From: Flexivirga meconopsidis
Lineage (GTDB): Bacteria > Actinomycetota > Actinomycetes > Actinomycetales > Dermatophilaceae
DNA: 64,000 nucleotides
NCBI RefSeq assembly: GCF_026162425.1
Contig: NZ_JAOBQJ010000005.1
Location: 310,001 to 374,000, forward strand
Direction of reading: 5' to 3'
In this document: piece by piece, positions 12,706-20,845 of the stretch
Position numbering within the stretch: position 1 is the stretch's first letter
Layout: each line of letters begins with the position of its first letter
The notes under the pieces: model-generated
What the model saw: the letters and a program-made list of their open reading frames with translations, nothing else
Database searches by the model: none
What the model was told of the DNA's origin: nothing
Translations under genes and position numbers: made by a program

Positions 12706-13311
12706 TCAGGCGACCGGCAACGCCAGGCCGAGCGCCGAGAGCAGGTTGTTCAGCAGCGCGCTGAGCCCGGCGAGCGGACCGCCCTTGTCGAGCAGCCCGG
12801 CGATGGCGCACACCAGGTTGCCGAGCAGGTTGCCGGCACCGGGCACGGCGGTGATGTCGAGCACCACCTTGTTGAGGTCGATCACCAGCCCCAGCAGGTC
12901 CAGGTGCAACGGCCCGAGCACCAGGTTGAGCACCGAGCAGCTCTTGGCCGCCGCGGCCTGCGCCGCCTGGGCGGCGCCGGCGTTCGCCGCCTGACCGTTG
13001 ATCTGCTCCACCGGTGCGGTGAAGGTGGTGCCGGCGGCCGGGAGCCCGGTGCCGCGGATGGTGCCCTTCACCATCAGCGCGCCGTTCTGCACGTAGGTGC
13101 GCAGATTGCTGAGCGAGCCGCTGAAGACGGTGCCGTCCGGCAGTGTGCCGGTCACCGGCAGCGACGTGGCCGCCTGCCGCGCCCCGTGCGCGACGGCCTT
13201 GCCGGAGTTTCCGGGTGCGGCGAGGGCAGGCGTGGTGGCAGCGGCGCCGACGCCGATCGCGGTGGCGAGCACGGTGCCGGCGGTCATGATGCGGAACTTG
13301 TCGGTGAACAT
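12706..13311 (-). CDS. Secreted protein of unknown function
   Basis: A 201-residue protein with a Sec signal peptide: KFR, a hydrophobic core TAGTVLATAIGVGAAATT, and a likely cut after ALA near residue 31. The mature part has a TGTLPDGTVFSGSLSNLRTY segment and an Ala-rich linker. It then has a Leu-rich C-terminal half (VLNLVLGPLHLDLLGLVIDL and LLNNLLSALGLALPV) with two cysteines that could form a disulfide. Similar exported proteins of unknown role are common in actinobacteria. The ribosome site AAGGGATCTC is good. It has its own terminator and interrupts the truB-ribF order. Function unknown. Confidence 0.8.
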   Translation of the reverse strand: MFTDKFRIMTAGTVLATAIGVGAAATTPALAAPGNSGKAVAHGARQAATSLPVTGTLPDGTVFSGSLSNLRTYVQNGALMVKGTIRGTGLPAAGTTFTAPVEQINGQAANAGAAQAAQAAAAKSCSVLNLVLGPLHLDLLGLVIDLNKVVLDITAVPGAGNLLGNLVCAIAGLLDKGGPLAGLSALLNNLLSALGLALPVA

Positions 13312-13413
13312 GAGATCCCTTCATCTCCCCGAGGCGAATTCCCCCGAAGCACCGTGCAGCGAAGCACACGCGACCCTGGTTACGCTTCCGTACCAGGCCT
13401 GTTCGGCGAAATT

Positions 13414-13429
13414 TCACCCCTCGGGGTGA
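13414..13429 (-). terminator. Candidate intrinsic terminator after truB
   Basis: TCACCCC and GGGGTGA form a 7-bp stem directly after the truB stop. On the minus strand it is followed by AAATTTCG. A weaker inverted repeat, CCTGGT / ACCAGG, lies further on at 13375-13397. Confidence 0.5.
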
Positions 13430-13435
13430 GGCCGA

Positions 13436-14344
13436 TCAGGCTGGGAAGACCACCCGCGACTTGGGGATCTCGCCACTTTCGTCGAGCATCGCCACGAGCT
13501 CGCCGCCGGCGGTGATGGCGGCCGACAGTGGGGGCGCGTCCGTGCGCGTCGCGAGGCGTTTGCCGTGGCGCAGATCGCGGGCCTCGTCCTTGCTGATCGC
13601 TCGCACCGGGAACTGCGCAGCAGCCGCCTGCCCCATGGGTATGACGGGCAGCGGCTGCCCATCGTCCACCAACTGCTCCAGCCCGGCCAGCTGCCGAGCG
13701 TCCGTGACGCCGAAGCGGCCCACCCGGGTGCGCCGTAGCGCGGTCAGGTGGCCGCCGACCCCGAGCGCCGCGCCGAGGTCGCGGGCGAGTGCTCGCACGT
13801 AGGTGCCCGACGACACGTCCACCTCGACGTCGAGGTCACGGAAGGTCTGTCCGGTCGCGTCGTTCGACGCCGTGCGGTCGGCGACGACCTCGAAGCGCTC
13901 GACCCGGACCGCCCGAGGTTGAAGCTTGACTTCGTCTCCGCCGCGGACCTTGGCATAGGAGCGAACGCCGTCGACCTTGATCGCGCTGACCGCGCTCGGC
14001 ACCTGCTGCAGGTCCCCCGTCAGGTCGCGCACCGCGGCGGCGACTGCTTCATCGGTGAGCGCGGCTGCGTCATACGTCCCGGTGACCTCGCCCTCGGCGT
14101 CGTCGGTCACCGTGGTCTGCCCGAGACGGATCGTCGCGGTGTAGCTCTTGTCGCAGCCGACCAGGAAGGTCAGCAGCTTGGTCGCCTTGTTGAGGCCGAG
14201 CACCAGGACACCGGTCGCCATCGGGTCGAGCGTGCCGGCGTGCCCTACCCGGCGCGTGCGCGCGAGCCGGCGAGTGCGGGCGACCACGTCGTGGCTCGTC
14301 CAGCCGGCGGGTTTGTCGACGATGAGCAGACCGTCGGCAGTCAT
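13436..14344 (-). CDS. truB: tRNA pseudouridine(55) synthase TruB
   Basis: A 302-residue enzyme that makes pseudouridine-55 in the T-loop of tRNAs. The catalytic motif GHAGTLDPMATG places the nucleophilic aspartate at residue 40. DKPAGWTSHDV at the N-terminus and GTYVRALARDLG further on are family blocks. A short C-terminal PUA-like extension, typical of actinobacterial TruB, follows. The ATG at 14344 is 4 bp past the rbfA stop, so the two genes form an operon. They are separated from infB, their usual neighbour, by about 13 kb. Confidence 0.96.
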   Translation of the reverse strand: MTADGLLIVDKPAGWTSHDVVARTRRLARTRRVGHAGTLDPMATGVLVLGLNKATKLLTFLVGCDKSYTATIRLGQTTVTDDAEGEVTGTYDAAALTDEAVAAAVRDLTGDLQQVPSAVSAIKVDGVRSYAKVRGGDEVKLQPRAVRVERFEVVADRTASNDATGQTFRDLDVEVDVSSGTYVRALARDLGAALGVGGHLTALRRTRVGRFGVTDARQLAGLEQLVDDGQPLPVIPMGQAAAAQFPVRAISKDEARDLRHGKRLATRTDAPPLSAAITAGGELVAMLDESGEIPKSRVVFPA

Positions 14345-14348
14345 CGGG

Positions 14349-14792
14349 TCATCCTTCGGCGCGGTGTTCCTCGTCGGCGGGCTTCTTGTAGGGGTCTGCC
14401 TCGCCGGCGTAGTTGGCGGACTGCTTGGCGCGGGCTAGCTCGTCGTCGCGCTCGCGGGCGGCCCTGAGCGCCTCCTCGATATGCGCCGCGCCTTCCGGGA
14501 TCGCGTCGGGGATGAACTCCAGCGACGGGGTCAGCCGGATGCCGAGGCCCTTGCCGACGTGCGAACGGATGCGCCCGCGCCAATCCTCAAGCGCCGCAGC
14601 GGTGTCCGCGCGTTCCTCGTCTGTGCCGTAGACGGTGTAGAAGATCGACGCGTGCTGCAGATCGCCGGTGACGCGCACGTCGGTGACGGTCAGGAAGCCA
14701 AGTCGCTCGTCCTTCACGCGACGCTCGATGAAGTCGGCGACCAGCGTCTTGGTGCGCTCGGCAATCTTGCGGGCGCGGGCCGGATCAGCCAT
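14349..14792 (-). CDS. rbfA: 30S ribosome-binding factor A
   Basis: A 147-residue KH-fold protein that binds 16S rRNA during late 30S maturation and cold adaptation. Characteristic blocks are RARKIAERTKTLVADFIERR at the N-terminus and LGFLTVTDVRVTGDLQHASI in the core, with a charged C-terminal tail. I chose the ATG at 14792 because GGAGTGAGATCG lies directly before it. The open frame extends 12 codons further upstream without a ribosome site. truB follows after 4 bp. DUF503 and infB, which usually precede rbfA, are not here. Confidence 0.95.
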   Translation of the reverse strand: MADPARARKIAERTKTLVADFIERRVKDERLGFLTVTDVRVTGDLQHASIFYTVYGTDEERADTAAALEDWRGRIRSHVGKGLGIRLTPSLEFIPDAIPEGAAHIEEALRAARERDDELARAKQSANYAGEADPYKKPADEEHRAEG

Positions 14793-14849
14793 CGATCTCA
14801 CTCCATTCGGGCTGGACGGTTGCAGCAAACCACCACCCTACGATCAGGT

Positions 14850-15878
14850 CTACTTGCTCGCGACCACGAGGTCCCGGTCGATCGAGGCGTCCACCCGGTG
14901 GCGGAACGCGTCGGGGTCGCCGTCCGCGACCGCCAGCCCGTGGTCGGCGAGCAGGGCGACGAGTTCGTCGCGCGGCGCCACGTGCCGGTTGTAGGACAGG
15001 CCCACCGCTCCCCCGGTGCGCAGCACCCGGGTCCACTCCGGCAACGCCCGGTCCAGCAGGTCGAGCGGGCGACGGGCGAGGCGGTCGCCGTGCGAGCCGT
15101 GTTGGACGCCGTATGGCGTGTCGGTCGCGACCACGTCGACGCTGCCGGACCGCACGAGTCCTTGCAGGTCGGTCGTGTCGGTCGACAGGTAGGTGAGGTG
15201 CTGCACGCCTCCGGCCTTGAAGTCCTCCTTGGTCGGTGCCAGCTGCGCGGTCAGCCGGCGGCCACGCTTGGTGCCGCCGATGGTCAGCTGGGCGTCTTCG
15301 ACGGTGTGCTTCAGCCGATGCTGCCGCATCCAGGTTTTGAGGAACGCCGAATATGCCTCGTAATCCTTGCGATCCACGTCGACACCGATCGCGTCGAGAC
15401 CGAGCGAGAGCGCGATGTTGAGCGTGGTGCCGCGGCCACACATCGGGTCGAGCACCTGCAGACCCCCATCGAGCAGCCTGCCCGGGGTCCTCGTCGCGGC
15501 CGCGGTGACGTTGAGCAGCAACCGGGTCCACTGCTCGTTGGTCTTGCCCTGGTATTTCTGGATCGTCACCAGGTCGTCCGGGTAGTGCCCCAGCCGTGGC
15601 AGTCGCACCGGCGCCAGCAGGTCGCCCTCGCGACGGAACACTGCGTGCGCGGCCGACAACGCCGCGAGCAGCTGCTTGCCGGTGTCGTCCAGGTCCTCGT
15701 CGCTGTGCAGCCCGAGGTAGTCCACCCCGGCCAGCGTGATCGGCTCGACGCGCGCCCCCGTCATACCGAATCCTGCTGCGAGTGCTTGCAACTCGGCGCC
15801 CACGAGGCGAGGGGCGTCGGCCGCGTAGACGCGGTTGGCGGACGGGGCGAGCAGGATCAGGTGTTCGGGCACGTGCAC
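14850..15878 (-). CDS. TRM11-family SAM-dependent methyltransferase
   Basis: A 342-residue methyltransferase. The SAM-binding motif LDPMCGRGTT is at residues 143-152. The catalytic N-methyltransferase motif IV, normally DPPY, reads DTPYG at 253-257. This is the layout of archaeal/eukaryotic Trm11-like and bacterial TRM11-family enzymes, which methylate guanine in tRNA or act on unknown RNA. Whether this one acts on tRNA is an inference. The N-terminal 100 residues could be a THUMP-like RNA-binding part. The start is GTG at 15878. It ends 57 bp upstream of the rbfA start on the same strand, so it could supply transcription to rbfA-truB. Confidence 0.85.
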   Translation of the reverse strand: MHVPEHLILLAPSANRVYAADAPRLVGAELQALAAGFGMTGARVEPITLAGVDYLGLHSDEDLDDTGKQLLAALSAAHAVFRREGDLLAPVRLPRLGHYPDDLVTIQKYQGKTNEQWTRLLLNVTAAATRTPGRLLDGGLQVLDPMCGRGTTLNIALSLGLDAIGVDVDRKDYEAYSAFLKTWMRQHRLKHTVEDAQLTIGGTKRGRRLTAQLAPTKEDFKAGGVQHLTYLSTDTTDLQGLVRSGSVDVVATDTPYGVQHGSHGDRLARRPLDLLDRALPEWTRVLRTGGAVGLSYNRHVAPRDELVALLADHGLAVADGDPDAFRHRVDASIDRDLVVASK

Positions 15879-15891
15879 ACGGTAGTGCGCG

Positions 15892-16734
15892 CTAGTGCCG
15901 GTCGGCTGCTCGCTGCCGGTCGCGGTAGGCCCCTGGGGGTTCTCCGACGAGCGCCACGAAGTCGCGGCCCATGTGCGCCTGGTCGAACCAGCCGAGATCG
16001 GTCGCGAGCTCGGCGAGCGTCGCGTCGTCGCCGTCGTGCAGGCGCTCGATGGCTGCGTGCACGCGGGCGCGGGCGATCAGCCACTGTGGGCCGACCCCGA
16101 CATACCGCCGGCACAGCCGCTGCAGGCTGCGCAGACCGAGGCCACAGCGGTCCGCGAGTTCGGTTGCGGTGATTGCGAGCTCGGCTAACTCGAGTGTTTC
16201 GATGACGCGACGAACCGTCGGGTAGTCGTCGTCATACCGCTCCGGCAGGCCTCTCAGGTAGCTGTCCAGGTGCGCCACGACGCCCTCGTGGTCCGACCGC
16301 AGACCGGCGATGCCGTCGACGCCGGGCAACAGGTCGGCGGCGGGCACGACACGATCACGCAGACCGGCCGCATCGATGCCGGTCAGCGCGGTGAAGCCGC
16401 CGGGCCGGAACTTCACCCCCACGACTCCCCCGGCCTGCGTCAACTCGACGTCGAAGCGCGAGCGGCTGACGACGCCGGTGACGAACACTCCGCCACCAGG
16501 CGCGCCGTCGCGGCGACAGCCGCCGTACTCCACGGTGAGGTTGCAGGAGGAAACCGGCACCGTCGAGCTGCGGAAGCTCGCGCCGGCCGGCAGTTGCCAG
16601 CGCAGCAGCCAGTAGTGCTCGACCCAGTCCTCCAGGGACGGGTCGCAGGCCGGTCGTTCGAGGGTCGCCACCCGGGCGAACTGCGCCGGGTCGAGGATGA
16701 TCCCGGCCGGTGTCGCCTTTGTCCTAGCGGGCAT
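15892..16734 (-). CDS. AraC-family transcriptional regulator
   Basis: A 280-residue regulator with a C-terminal pair of helix-turn-helix motifs (about residues 190-275). ATELADRCGLGLRSLQRLCR is the first, and LAELATDLGWFDQAHMGRDF the second. The latter is the canonical AraC signature ending in ALVGEPPGAYRDR. The N-terminal part is of the DUF6597 type (LEDWVEHYWLLRW). I chose the ATG at 16734; the frame continues 32 codons upstream, but that part overlaps the divergent gene. It is transcribed away from the VOC gene with only 25 bp between the start codons, so it probably controls that gene or itself. Confidence 0.88.
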   Translation of the reverse strand: MPARTKATPAGIILDPAQFARVATLERPACDPSLEDWVEHYWLLRWQLPAGASFRSSTVPVSSCNLTVEYGGCRRDGAPGGGVFVTGVVSRSRFDVELTQAGGVVGVKFRPGGFTALTGIDAAGLRDRVVPAADLLPGVDGIAGLRSDHEGVVAHLDSYLRGLPERYDDDYPTVRRVIETLELAELAITATELADRCGLGLRSLQRLCRRYVGVGPQWLIARARVHAAIERLHDGDDATLAELATDLGWFDQAHMGRDFVALVGEPPGAYRDRQRAADRH

Positions 16735-16759
16735 GGGTGCAGCGTAGGAGGCTGGCGGC

Positions 16760-17155
16760 ATGAGCGACCAGAATCCCTCCGCACCGACCGCCAGCATCGC
16801 GATGGTCAGCATCGACTGCGACGACGCCAAGGCGATGGCTGACTTCTACAGCGCTGTCCTCGGCTGGCCGCTGGCGTATGCCGACGACGAAGGCAACTAT
16901 GCGATGTTGCAGGACGGCGACCAGCGACTCGGCTTCGGCAAGACTCCGGACTACCAACGACCGGACTGGCCGAACCACGGCAGCAAGCAGTTCCATCTCG
17001 ACCTTGGTGCCGAGGATGTCGACGGCACGGTCGCGCGGTGCGTCGAGTTGGGCGCCACCAAACCCGACGAGCAGCCCGGCGGTGACCGGTGGACGGTGCT
17101 GCTCGACCCCGCGGGCCACCCGTTCTGTGTGACCAATCTGGCGAACTGGGGCTGA
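16760..17155 (+). CDS. VOC-family (glyoxalase/bleomycin-resistance-like) protein
   Basis: A 131-residue single-domain vicinal-oxygen-chelate protein. MVSIDCDDAKAMADFYSAVL and the closing VLLDPAGHPFCVTNLANW are typical of the glyoxalase-like subgroup annotated near AraC regulators. TAGGAGG lies 9 bases before the ATG. Members bind metals and act as lyases, dioxygenases or drug-binding proteins. Nothing in the sequence fixes the substrate. It is divergent from the AraC gene, with start codons 25 bp apart. Confidence 0.85.
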   Translation: MSDQNPSAPTASIAMVSIDCDDAKAMADFYSAVLGWPLAYADDEGNYAMLQDGDQRLGFGKTPDYQRPDWPNHGSKQFHLDLGAEDVDGTVARCVELGATKPDEQPGGDRWTVLLDPAGHPFCVTNLANWG

Positions 17156-17167
17156 CCTCAGCGGTTT

Positions 17168-17551
17168 TCAGTTGCTACCGGACGGCCCGAGCGTTTCGCG
17201 GGCTGCCCGGTCGGCGACCCTGGCCAAATAGAACGCGCCGCCGAGCATGATGCCGTAGCCCAGGACGAAGAGCACCACGATGGTCACGGTCGGGTCGGGT
17301 TTGCCGTCCATCGCGCCGGCGATGACCAACAGCACTGCGAGCGCCCCACAGATCAGGCCGACCAGGCGGGCGGTCGGCAGCGCGGCCCGGTGACCGGCCA
17401 GCCATGCCTCGTCGGAGGACCTGGTGCCGACGGTGCGGATGCCCGCACCGCCATTGCGCGGCAGGTTGCCCTTCGCCGCGCTGTTGATCACCCCGTAGAT
17501 CGCGATCGCGCACGCCAGCAGCCCGATGCCGCCGAGCAGTCCCATGGTCAT
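17168..17551 (-). CDS. SdpI-like small membrane protein
   Basis: A 127-residue protein with three hydrophobic segments (about residues 4-22, 63-80 and 88-109). The connecting stretch GIRTVGTRSSDEAWLAGHRA matches the conserved GIRT...S.EAW..H.. motif of the SdpI/YfhL family, known in Bacillus for immunity to the SdpC toxin. A role in immunity is not supported by any toxin gene here. I chose the ATG at 17551 because of GGAGGTACTCGC upstream. It overlaps the TetR stop by 4 bp (ATGA), so the two genes are coupled, and the TetR may control it. Confidence 0.72.
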   Translation of the reverse strand: MTMGLLGGIGLLACAIAIYGVINSAAKGNLPRNGGAGIRTVGTRSSDEAWLAGHRAALPTARLVGLICGALAVLLVIAGAMDGKPDPTVTIVVLFVLGYGIMLGGAFYLARVADRAARETLGPSGSN

Positions 17552-18324
17552 GCGAGTACCTCCCGAACAGATTCTCGCACTCGCCGCGGCCAGTCCGCCG
17601 GCACCTCCGCGGTCGGGTCGGGCTCGAGGTAGGCGGCCAGGAGCGCCGGGAACGCGACCTTGACGTCGTCGGTGACACGACTTCGCGCGCCCCGGTCGGC
17701 CGACCGCCACGCGTCGGTGACCGAGCCGCGGATCATGGCAGTCGCGACTCGTGCGAGCGAAACCTGGGTGCGCCCAGCGCGCAGGCGCAGCCCGAGGGTT
17801 TCCGTGACCACGTCGTATGCCGCCACCACACCCGCACTGCGCCGTTCCTCCGCCACGGCGAGCGTTTTTGCGATGGAATCGCGCACGTCCCCCTCGGGGA
17901 GCGTGTCCACGGCAGCGACCAGCAGGAGGTAGTCGCGCCATTCTCCCGAGTCGAGCAGGTGGGCGACCTCAAGGAGGGCTGCCTCGGTCAGCAAGTCGGC
18001 GGCGATCTGCAGACGGTTCGCCGGAATCTGCTTGTGCCGGCGCGCTATTCGCTGCACCAGCCGATCGGCCTCTGCCGCAGACACCGTCGGTGGTTCGACG
18101 CTGTCGGCAACATGCTGCAACACGTCCCGGACGAGCACATCGCGATTGGGCCACTTGCGGTAGGCCGCGGCGCGGGACACCCCCGCCGCCTCGATGACCT
18201 CTTCCATGCGCAACCGCAGGTCGAGGGTCAATCCTTCGCGGCGCAGCAGGGACATCGCCGCACCGAGCATGCGATCGCTCGTCTCGGCCTCGGTGAGTCG
18301 CCTCCTGGTCGGCACGTTCGCCAT
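17548..18324 (-). CDS. TetR-family transcriptional regulator
   Basis: A 258-residue regulator with an N-terminal helix-turn-helix (about residues 15-60: AETSDRMLGAAMSLL, then MEEVIEAAGVSRAAAYRKWP). The ligand-binding domain is longer than usual. I chose the ATG at 18324 because longer in-frame starts run through the palindromic operator and the divergent gene. A 17-bp inverted repeat lies directly upstream, between this gene and the divergent membrane protein gene, and is the obvious autoregulatory site. The 3' end overlaps the SdpI-like gene. The ligand is unknown. Confidence 0.9.
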   Translation of the reverse strand: MANVPTRRRLTEAETSDRMLGAAMSLLRREGLTLDLRLRMEEVIEAAGVSRAAAYRKWPNRDVLVRDVLQHVADSVEPPTVSAAEADRLVQRIARRHKQIPANRLQIAADLLTEAALLEVAHLLDSGEWRDYLLLVAAVDTLPEGDVRDSIAKTLAVAEERRSAGVVAAYDVVTETLGLRLRAGRTQVSLARVATAMIRGSVTDAWRSADRGARSRVTDDVKVAFPALLAAYLEPDPTAEVPADWPRRVRESVREVLA

Positions 18325-18340
18325 CGTGCCACGAACCATT

Positions 18341-18381
18341 TTGAGACATGATGTTGCATTTATTGCGACATCATGTCTCAA
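18341..18381. promoter_or_regulatory. TetR operator palindrome in a divergent promoter
   Basis: TTGAGACATGATGTTGC at 18341-18357 and its inverted copy at 18365-18381 pair with one mismatch across a 7-bp spacer. Each arm also holds its own odd-centred palindrome (ACATGATGT, ACATCATGT), so two dimers could bind side by side. It lies between the TetR start (18324) and the divergent membrane protein start (18410). Confidence 0.75.
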
Positions 18382-18409
18382 TTGAGGAAACGTCTCCTGA
18401 GAGGAAGCC

Positions 18410-18838
18410 ATGAACCCGACGACCGGACCCGTCCCCACTCGAAAAGTGTTGTGGGCGGGCGCACTAGCGTGCGTCGCGTCGATCATTGTCACCATCGCAA
18501 CGCAGAGCGCGCTGCGCGACGACCTGGCCGCTGCGTACACCTACACGCCGGACCGCACTCTCGACGGTGCGCACTCGGCAACGTTGACCTATCTGTTCAC
18601 CATCGCCGGTTGCGGCCTGGTGCTCTTCAGCAGCTACGCCCTCGCCGGACAGTGGGCGCAGCGATCGTGGTTGCGCTGGAGCGCAGTCGCCGTCCTGGTC
18701 ACTGCCAGCGCGCTCGCCGTCTACAACCTGACTCAGCCGTTCCCGTTCGCCGTCAAGCTGGTCGGGTTGCTCCCGCCGGCGGTCGGGTTGTTTTCGGTCG
18801 CGATGCTCTTCGGCCGCCGCGACAGCGCACGTCGTTAG
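18410..18838 (+). CDS. Four-helix membrane protein, DUF998-like
   Basis: A 142-residue protein with four predicted transmembrane helices near residues 12-30, 58-78, 88-106 and 115-134. It has a short extracytoplasmic loop after the first helix (DDLAAAYTYTPDRT). GAGAGGAAG precedes the ATG. Its divergent placement against the TetR gene, sharing the large palindrome, makes it the probable target of that regulator. The DUF998-like assignment rests on topology and loose resemblance only. Function unknown. The stop overlaps the stop of the convergent oxidoreductase gene by 4 bp. Confidence 0.75.
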   Translation: MNPTTGPVPTRKVLWAGALACVASIIVTIATQSALRDDLAAAYTYTPDRTLDGAHSATLTYLFTIAGCGLVLFSSYALAGQWAQRSWLRWSAVAVLVTASALAVYNLTQPFPFAVKLVGLLPPAVGLFSVAMLFGRRDSARR

Positions 18839-19707
18839 CGGTGCAGCTGGGCGCCCGCATCGGCGAGCAGTTGCACCACTCGCGTGCCGAAGTCGAGGCC
18901 GAGCGGGTGCTCCCGGCCGTCCGCAACGGCCTGCCCGAGCTCGTTCGCCGCAGTGGCGAGCGCAAGGTGTGCCGGGGTCTGCTTGCCGGGCGCCTCGCGC
19001 ACCCCGTGCTCGCCCCACACCCGCGTCTGCCAGGTGTATGACGCAGGCGGCGCCCACAGCGCGAGCGTCGCCGTGCTCACCGCGCCACCCTCGTGGGTCA
19101 GTGTCAGGTGCACATCGTCGCCCTCGCCCGCGACCGCGACCACGCGCGTGATCGGACCGAGCGCCGGGACGAGGGTGGCAAGCAGGTGCGGACCGATGTC
19201 CCAGAGCGCACCCTCGCGCTGCCGCCACGGTGAGTGGCGGTATGGGCTCTCGGCCCGCTGGTTGGCCACCACCCATTGCACCCAAGCGCCCCGCCATCCG
19301 CCGACAGCAGCGAGTTGGTCCAGCCAGGAACGGGTTTCGGGCGTGAACCGCGCGGTGAAGAACACGACGGACCGGGCACCGGCCGCGTGCGCGGAGTCTC
19401 GCAGGTCACCGGCGACCGCCGGGTCGAGGGCGACCGGTTTGTCGAGCAGCAGGTGTTTGCCGGCCTTCGCCGCCTCCACGGCGAGCGGTGCCTGCACGTC
19501 CGGCGGCACGGCATATGCGACGGCGTCGACGGCCGCGAGCAATTCGTCGTAGGACCCGAAGGCGGGGACGCCGACGTCGGCCGCGAGCGCAGCCACCTTG
19601 GTCGCATCGCGGCCCCATACCCCGACCAGTTCGTGCTCGGAGGCGAGCAGCCCGGGCGCGTGCGTCGCACGGGCCCAGTGGCCGGTGCCGACGAGTCCGA
19701 AACGCAT
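18835..19707 (-). CDS. Gfo/Idh/MocA-family NAD(P)-dependent oxidoreductase
   Basis: A 290-residue oxidoreductase with an N-terminal Rossmann fold: MRFGLVGTGHWARATHAPG at residues 1-19 carries the GxGxxA-type dinucleotide motif. It is followed by the family-typical KHLLLDKPVALDP block (EKP-like, here DKP), whose lysine is the usual catalytic residue. The C-terminal half is the mixed sheet that binds a sugar or inositol-like substrate in relatives. I chose the ATG at 19707; an in-frame start 45 bp upstream lacks any family residues. Substrate unknown. It is flanked by the MDR gene on the same strand, 55 bp upstream. Confidence 0.86.
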   Translation of the reverse strand: MRFGLVGTGHWARATHAPGLLASEHELVGVWGRDATKVAALAADVGVPAFGSYDELLAAVDAVAYAVPPDVQAPLAVEAAKAGKHLLLDKPVALDPAVAGDLRDSAHAAGARSVVFFTARFTPETRSWLDQLAAVGGWRGAWVQWVVANQRAESPYRHSPWRQREGALWDIGPHLLATLVPALGPITRVVAVAGEGDDVHLTLTHEGGAVSTATLALWAPPASYTWQTRVWGEHGVREAPGKQTPAHLALATAANELGQAVADGREHPLGLDFGTRVVQLLADAGAQLHR

Positions 19708-19762
19708 GCGCCACATCATCGCAGTGCAACCCGCGCACCGAGCCACCGTCAACCGAGCACCG

Positions 19763-20716
19763 TCAGCAGACCAGCAGGGTGCGACCGGTGGCCCGGCGCT
19801 GCTCGATGACGGTGTGGGCGTCGACCGCGTCCTCCAGCGGGAAGGTCTGGCCGATCACGACGGTGATTCCACCACTGCCAACCAGCTCGAGTGCGCGCCG
19901 CGAGATCTTCGCCCAGTCGATCGCACCGGCGGCGTTGAGTTGTCGAAGGTCGATGATTTGCGCGGGCGACCCGTCGGCGTCGGCGAACTCGCCGGAGGCT
20001 GCGCCATACGGAAGGAAGCGGCCGCCCGCGCCGAGCAGACGCGCGGCGTCCGTGCCGACAGCTCCGCCGGCACCGTCGAAGACGACCTGGGGGCGGTCCG
20101 GCAACTGCTCGGCCCACCCGGGTGTCGCGGCATTCAGTGTGACTTGCGCGCCCAACCGGTGCAGCATGTCGGCTTTGTCCGAATTGCCCACCACCGCAAC
20201 GACATTGGCTCCCGCGCGGACGGACAGCTGGGTGAGCAGTGTGCCGAGACCACCCGAGGCCGCGGTCACCACGACGAGCTCGCCGGGTTGCACGGCCGCC
20301 GCGTCATACGCCGCAATTGCCGTCCGCCCGTCGTGCACCATCGCGGTCGCGGCGGCCAGATCGACCTCAGCCGGCACCGGCGTGAGCGCGTCGGCGTCCG
20401 CGACGGCCTGCTCGGCGTAACCGCCGACCGGGAGCACGCCGCCGACCCGTGCCGTCACCACAGTGCCGAGCAGCGCGGCATCGACACCGTCGCCGACCGC
20501 GGTGACCGTCCCACCGACACCGCCGCCCGGAACGTACGGGACGGTGACCTGGAAGTAGTCGCGACCCCATCCACTGCGCAGGCGGACATCCAGGAACATC
20601 ACGTCGGCGTACGCCGTCTCGATCACGACCTGGCCAGGATCCGGCGCAGGATCCGGCAGGTCCTCCACCTGCAGCACGTCGGGTGCGCCGAACTCATGCA
20701 CTCGCACGGCGCGCAT
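19763..20716 (-). CDS. Zinc-independent medium-chain dehydrogenase/quinone oxidoreductase-like
   Basis: A 317-residue MDR protein. The N-terminus MRAVRVHEFGAPDVLQVED and the nucleotide motif VVTAASGGLGTLLTQLSV are those of the quinone oxidoreductase (QOR) branch, which uses NADPH and lacks catalytic zinc ligands. The GGGVGGTVTAVG block agrees. I chose the ATG at 20716, 18 codons inside the longest frame, because the family begins there and the extra codons overlap a promoter. That promoter has a 19-bp spacer and an internal dyad typical of MerR-family activation, so induction by an electrophile, oxidant or metal stress is a plausible inference. Confidence 0.88.
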   Translation of the reverse strand: MRAVRVHEFGAPDVLQVEDLPDPAPDPGQVVIETAYADVMFLDVRLRSGWGRDYFQVTVPYVPGGGVGGTVTAVGDGVDAALLGTVVTARVGGVLPVGGYAEQAVADADALTPVPAEVDLAAATAMVHDGRTAIAAYDAAAVQPGELVVVTAASGGLGTLLTQLSVRAGANVVAVVGNSDKADMLHRLGAQVTLNAATPGWAEQLPDRPQVVFDGAGGAVGTDAARLLGAGGRFLPYGAASGEFADADGSPAQIIDLRQLNAAGAIDWAKISRRALELVGSGGITVVIGQTFPLEDAVDAHTVIEQRRATGRTLLVC

Positions 20717-20770
20717 CAGTAGAGCTCCGGGTTTCGGGTCCGCTGGGAAAGGGCTCTCGTCATACGACAA

Positions 20771-20801
20771 AGGCTAGGAATTGAAGCCCACTTGAGGTCA
20801 A
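20771..20801 (-). promoter_or_regulatory. MerR-type promoter (19-bp spacer) of the MDR gene
   Basis: On the minus strand, TTGACC (20801-20796) and TAGCCT (20776-20771) are separated by exactly 19 bp. The overlong spacer holds an imperfect dyad, CTCAAG/CTTCAA. This is the architecture of promoters activated by MerR/SoxR proteins. No MerR gene is in the window. The ATG of the MDR gene lies about 55 bp downstream. Confidence 0.6.
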
Positions 20802-20845
20802 GGCGGCAGCAAATGGGGTGACCGCAACCCGGGTGCCGGGCGAGA

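Noticed and set aside
17168-17551. Toxin-immunity pair for the SdpI-like protein
   Set aside because: No SdpC-like toxin gene or other toxin candidate lies beside it.
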